DNA of 6,564 bases from Alphaproteobacteria bacterium (GTDB lineage: Bacteria; Pseudomonadota; Alphaproteobacteria; Rhizobiales; Hyphomicrobiaceae): positions 1-6,564 of the forward strand of contig JAHZKN010000369.1 of NCBI GenBank assembly GCA_022600335.1. Reading direction: 5' to 3'. Below the pieces are notes generated by a model, which was given only the letters and a program-made list of their open reading frames with translations, ran no database searches and was not told where the DNA came from. Below are positions 6,443 through 6,564 of the stretch, piece after piece; positions within the stretch are counted from its first letter, which is position 1, and every line of letters starts with the position of its first letter. Made by a program: the position numbers and the translations under genes.

Positions 6443-6564
6443 TTATCCAGCCTCGCGCATGGCGCGCTTGATGCGCGCAATAGCGGCTGGACTATCCCAT
6501 TCTGCTGGTCCAACGAGACGGCCGATCTCTCGCCCCTCAGGATCAATGAGGAGTGTCGTCGGCA
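6443..6564 (-). CDS. TlpA-like thioredoxin-fold protein, C-terminal end (5' end outside window)
   Basis: Only the last 39 full codons are visible, reading in from the right edge on the minus strand to TAA at 6445-6443. The segment opens with PTTLLIDPEGREIGRLVGPAE, continues EWDSPAAIARIKRAM and ends REAG. The initial Pro-Thr fits the cis-proline of the thioredoxin fold, followed by the usual strand-turn-strand (LLID, GREIGRLVG) and final helix. This arrangement, especially GRLVGPAEWDSP, is what I know from alphaproteobacterial TlpA/ResA-like thiol-disulfide reductases, which act on periplasmic or membrane-anchored partners such as cytochrome-maturation proteins. The CxxC active site and any signal anchor lie outside the window, so redox activity cannot be verified. 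It ends 115 bases before dapD with no clear terminator; read-through into dapD is possible. Confidence 0.78.
   Translation of the reverse strand, partial: PTTLLIDPEGREIGRLVGPAEWDSPAAIARIKRAMREAG

Noticed and set aside
6455..6482. GC-rich inverted repeat CGCGCAT/ATGCGCG near the right edge
   Set aside because: It lies inside the coding sequence of the TlpA-like protein, in codons for its final helix, and is not followed by a T-run.

Overview
The window looks like a chromosomal segment of an alphaproteobacterium. The evidence is a C-terminal fragment of the long dCTP deaminase typical of that class, a dapD...dapE lysine/peptidoglycan cluster, and a TlpA-like thioredoxin end next to dapD. Base composition is moderate by eye, with no obvious change between the two halves. 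I see no tRNA, rRNA, insertion sequence, CRISPR array or phage gene. Genus cannot be told from the sequence; a marine lineage is only a guess.

Left half (+ strand): the 3' end of dcd (to 410), a 186-base gap (411-596), then a PiT-family phosphate permease (597-1724). It is followed 7 bases later by arsM (1732-2703), an S-adenosylmethionine arsenite methyltransferase of the arsenosugar-biosynthesis type. The permease and arsM almost certainly form one transcription unit. It converges on dapE with only 53 bases between the two stop codons.

Right half (- strand, so read from right to left): the last 39 codons of a TlpA/thioredoxin-like protein (6564-6443), then a 115-base gap with a plausible promoter, then dapD (6327-5485). 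Next come an unrecognised two-helix membrane protein with a proline-rich tail (5391-4588), a DUF805 membrane protein (4471-4013) and dapE (3944-2757). DapD and DapE catalyse two steps of the succinylase route to meso-diaminopimelate and lysine. The two membrane proteins between them have no known role in that pathway.

Most notable points: the two-gene permease-arsM unit, whose arsM belongs to the arsenosugar subfamily although no arsS radical-SAM gene or arsR regulator is in view; the cysteine pairs in ArsM and a Cys-x-Cys in the permease loop; and the two uncharacterised membrane proteins embedded in the dap cluster. None of this amounts to a clearly new system from this window alone.
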